A stretch of 64,000 nucleotides of DNA from NCBI GenBank assembly GCA_964478515.1, contig CAYZIL010000004.1, positions 16,771 to 80,770 of the forward strand, in the 5' to 3' direction. Below, piece after piece: positions 63,370 through 64,000 of this stretch. The stretch's first letter is position 1. Each line of letters begins with the position of its first letter. The notes under the pieces were generated by a model that worked only from the letters and a program-made list of their open reading frames with translations, made no database searches and was not told where the DNA came from. This DNA is from HGM13233 sp964478515 (GTDB taxonomy: Bacteria > Bacillota > Clostridia > Oscillospirales > Ruminococcaceae). The position numbers and the translations under genes are program-made.

Positions 63370-64000
63370 ATTTTGCGCCCGCAGGCGCACCGCCGAAAAC
63401 TCGTTTTCAATTTGAGCGCCGTCTGTATTTTGCGCCCGCAGGCGCACCGCCGAAAGCTCGTTTTCCATTTGAGGCCGTCTGTCTTTTGCGCCGGTAGGCG
63501 CGCACCGCCGAAAGCCCAAAGCGTAGCGACGGCTTGCGGCGGAAAGGACTACGCCCGCAGGCGTGTGCGAAAGCGCAACCGCCGCAAAGCGGCGGCACTT
63601 AGCGCGAAGCTGGAGCAAGGGAGCGCAGCGGATTGCATTTTTCCGCAAAAAATGCCGGAGCAAAGCGGACTTTGCGACGACGCGAGCAGCGCAATGAGTG
63701 CAGCGGCGCTTTTTCCTGACCAAATAAAAAAGCGATCGCCGGGCGATATGCAGCTTGCGAAAAAATATTTTGCGCCGGCAGGCGCAACCACGAAAAAACC
63801 CAAAGCAAGCGAGGCGTCGCGAGGGCGCTTGCAACCGAGCAGCCGCAGCGCAGCGACGGTTTTTTCGTAAAGGCGGAGCAGCGCAATGAGTGCAGCGGCG
63901 CTTTTTCCCTGACCACATAAAAAAGCGTCGCAAGCGATATGAAGCTTGCGAAAACACCTTGCGCCCGCAGGCGCTAACGTGAAAAGCCCAAAGCACGAGC
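63370..64000. repeat. Tandem intergenic repeat array running off the window
   Basis: A 57-bp unit starting ATTTTGCGCCCGCAGGCGCA occurs at 63370 and 63427, with a decayed third at 63483. A longer unit containing GAGCAGCGCAATGAGTGCAG follows, then GCGGCGCTTTTTC and ATAAAAAAGCG, at 63684 and 63876 (192 bases apart). Each copy is followed by AGCTTGCGAAAA, GCGCC(G/C)GCAGGCGC and CCCAAAGC. Frames across the array give Pro/Ala/Arg-rich peptides and are not genes. Confidence 0.8.

Noticed and set aside
63373..63870. 165-codon Pro/Ala/Arg-rich frame at the right edge
   Set aside because: It reads through the tandem repeat array; similar repeats make open frames in several phases and on both strands.
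63370..64000. CRISPR array
   Set aside because: The repeats are contiguous or widely and unevenly spaced, with no unique spacers of constant length and no cas genes.

Overview
The window looks like part of a chromosome from an uncultured, anaerobic, Gram-positive Clostridia (Oscillospirales/Ruminococcaceae-like). The case rests on the Firmicutes-type order of core genes, a glycyl radical enzyme, a class II (B12) ribonucleotide reductase, D-lactate dehydrogenase, a small ferredoxin, sigma-A-type promoters, strong AGGAGG ribosome sites and many lipoproteins. The sequence is visibly GC-rich. Two 100-N blocks (25079-25178 and 34628-34727) show that it is a scaffolded, probably metagenomic, assembly.

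Layout. 1-2754: end of an allose-kinase-like ROK gene, translationally coupled to a glycyl radical enzyme. 3483-10096 (minus strand): D-lactate dehydrogenase, a membrane-anchored hydrolase, a phosphodiesterase, and the conserved darA-holB-ricT-(ferredoxin)-trmN6-rsmI cluster. 10469-12778: nrdJ. 12842-18805 (minus): ferritin-like protein, WcaJ-type sugar transferase, EamA transporter, nucleotidyltransferase-like protein, YcxB-like protein and two lipoproteins. 18987-26317: TetR regulator, a divergent radical-SAM pair (one member has lost its cysteines), metK, an LEA-like protein and a low-complexity membrane protein interrupted by an assembly gap. 26615-33325: cupin phosphoglucose isomerase with a D-allulose-6-P epimerase, a chagasin-like lipoprotein and two ABC export modules, the second led by an AbrB-type regulator.

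33514-51286 is the replication origin region. To the left, on the minus strand, lie rpmH-rnpA-yidD-yidC-jag-mnmE-mnmG-rsmG-noc. To the right, on the plus strand, lie dnaA-dnaN-yaaA-recF-remB-gyrB-gyrA. The dnaA-dnaN spacer carries DnaA-box-like motifs followed by a DnaA-trio-like element. The DnaA DNA-binding signature is unusual (NYST where DHTT is normal), and the candidate boxes are correspondingly off-consensus (TTTTCAACA type).

51494-63164: gapdh; a histidine-kinase-like ATPase without a visible phospho-acceptor His; a secreted trio of foldase lipoprotein, dockerin-bearing glucosaminidase and membrane-anchored cohesin protein; then mfd and pth. The cohesin/dockerin pair suggests that a cell-wall hydrolase is tethered to the surface by cellulosome-style parts, with no cellulase in sight.

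A dispersed non-coding repeat of about 100-240 bp occurs at least five times in intergenic space, four of them between convergent genes. A separate tandem repeat array fills 63370-64000.
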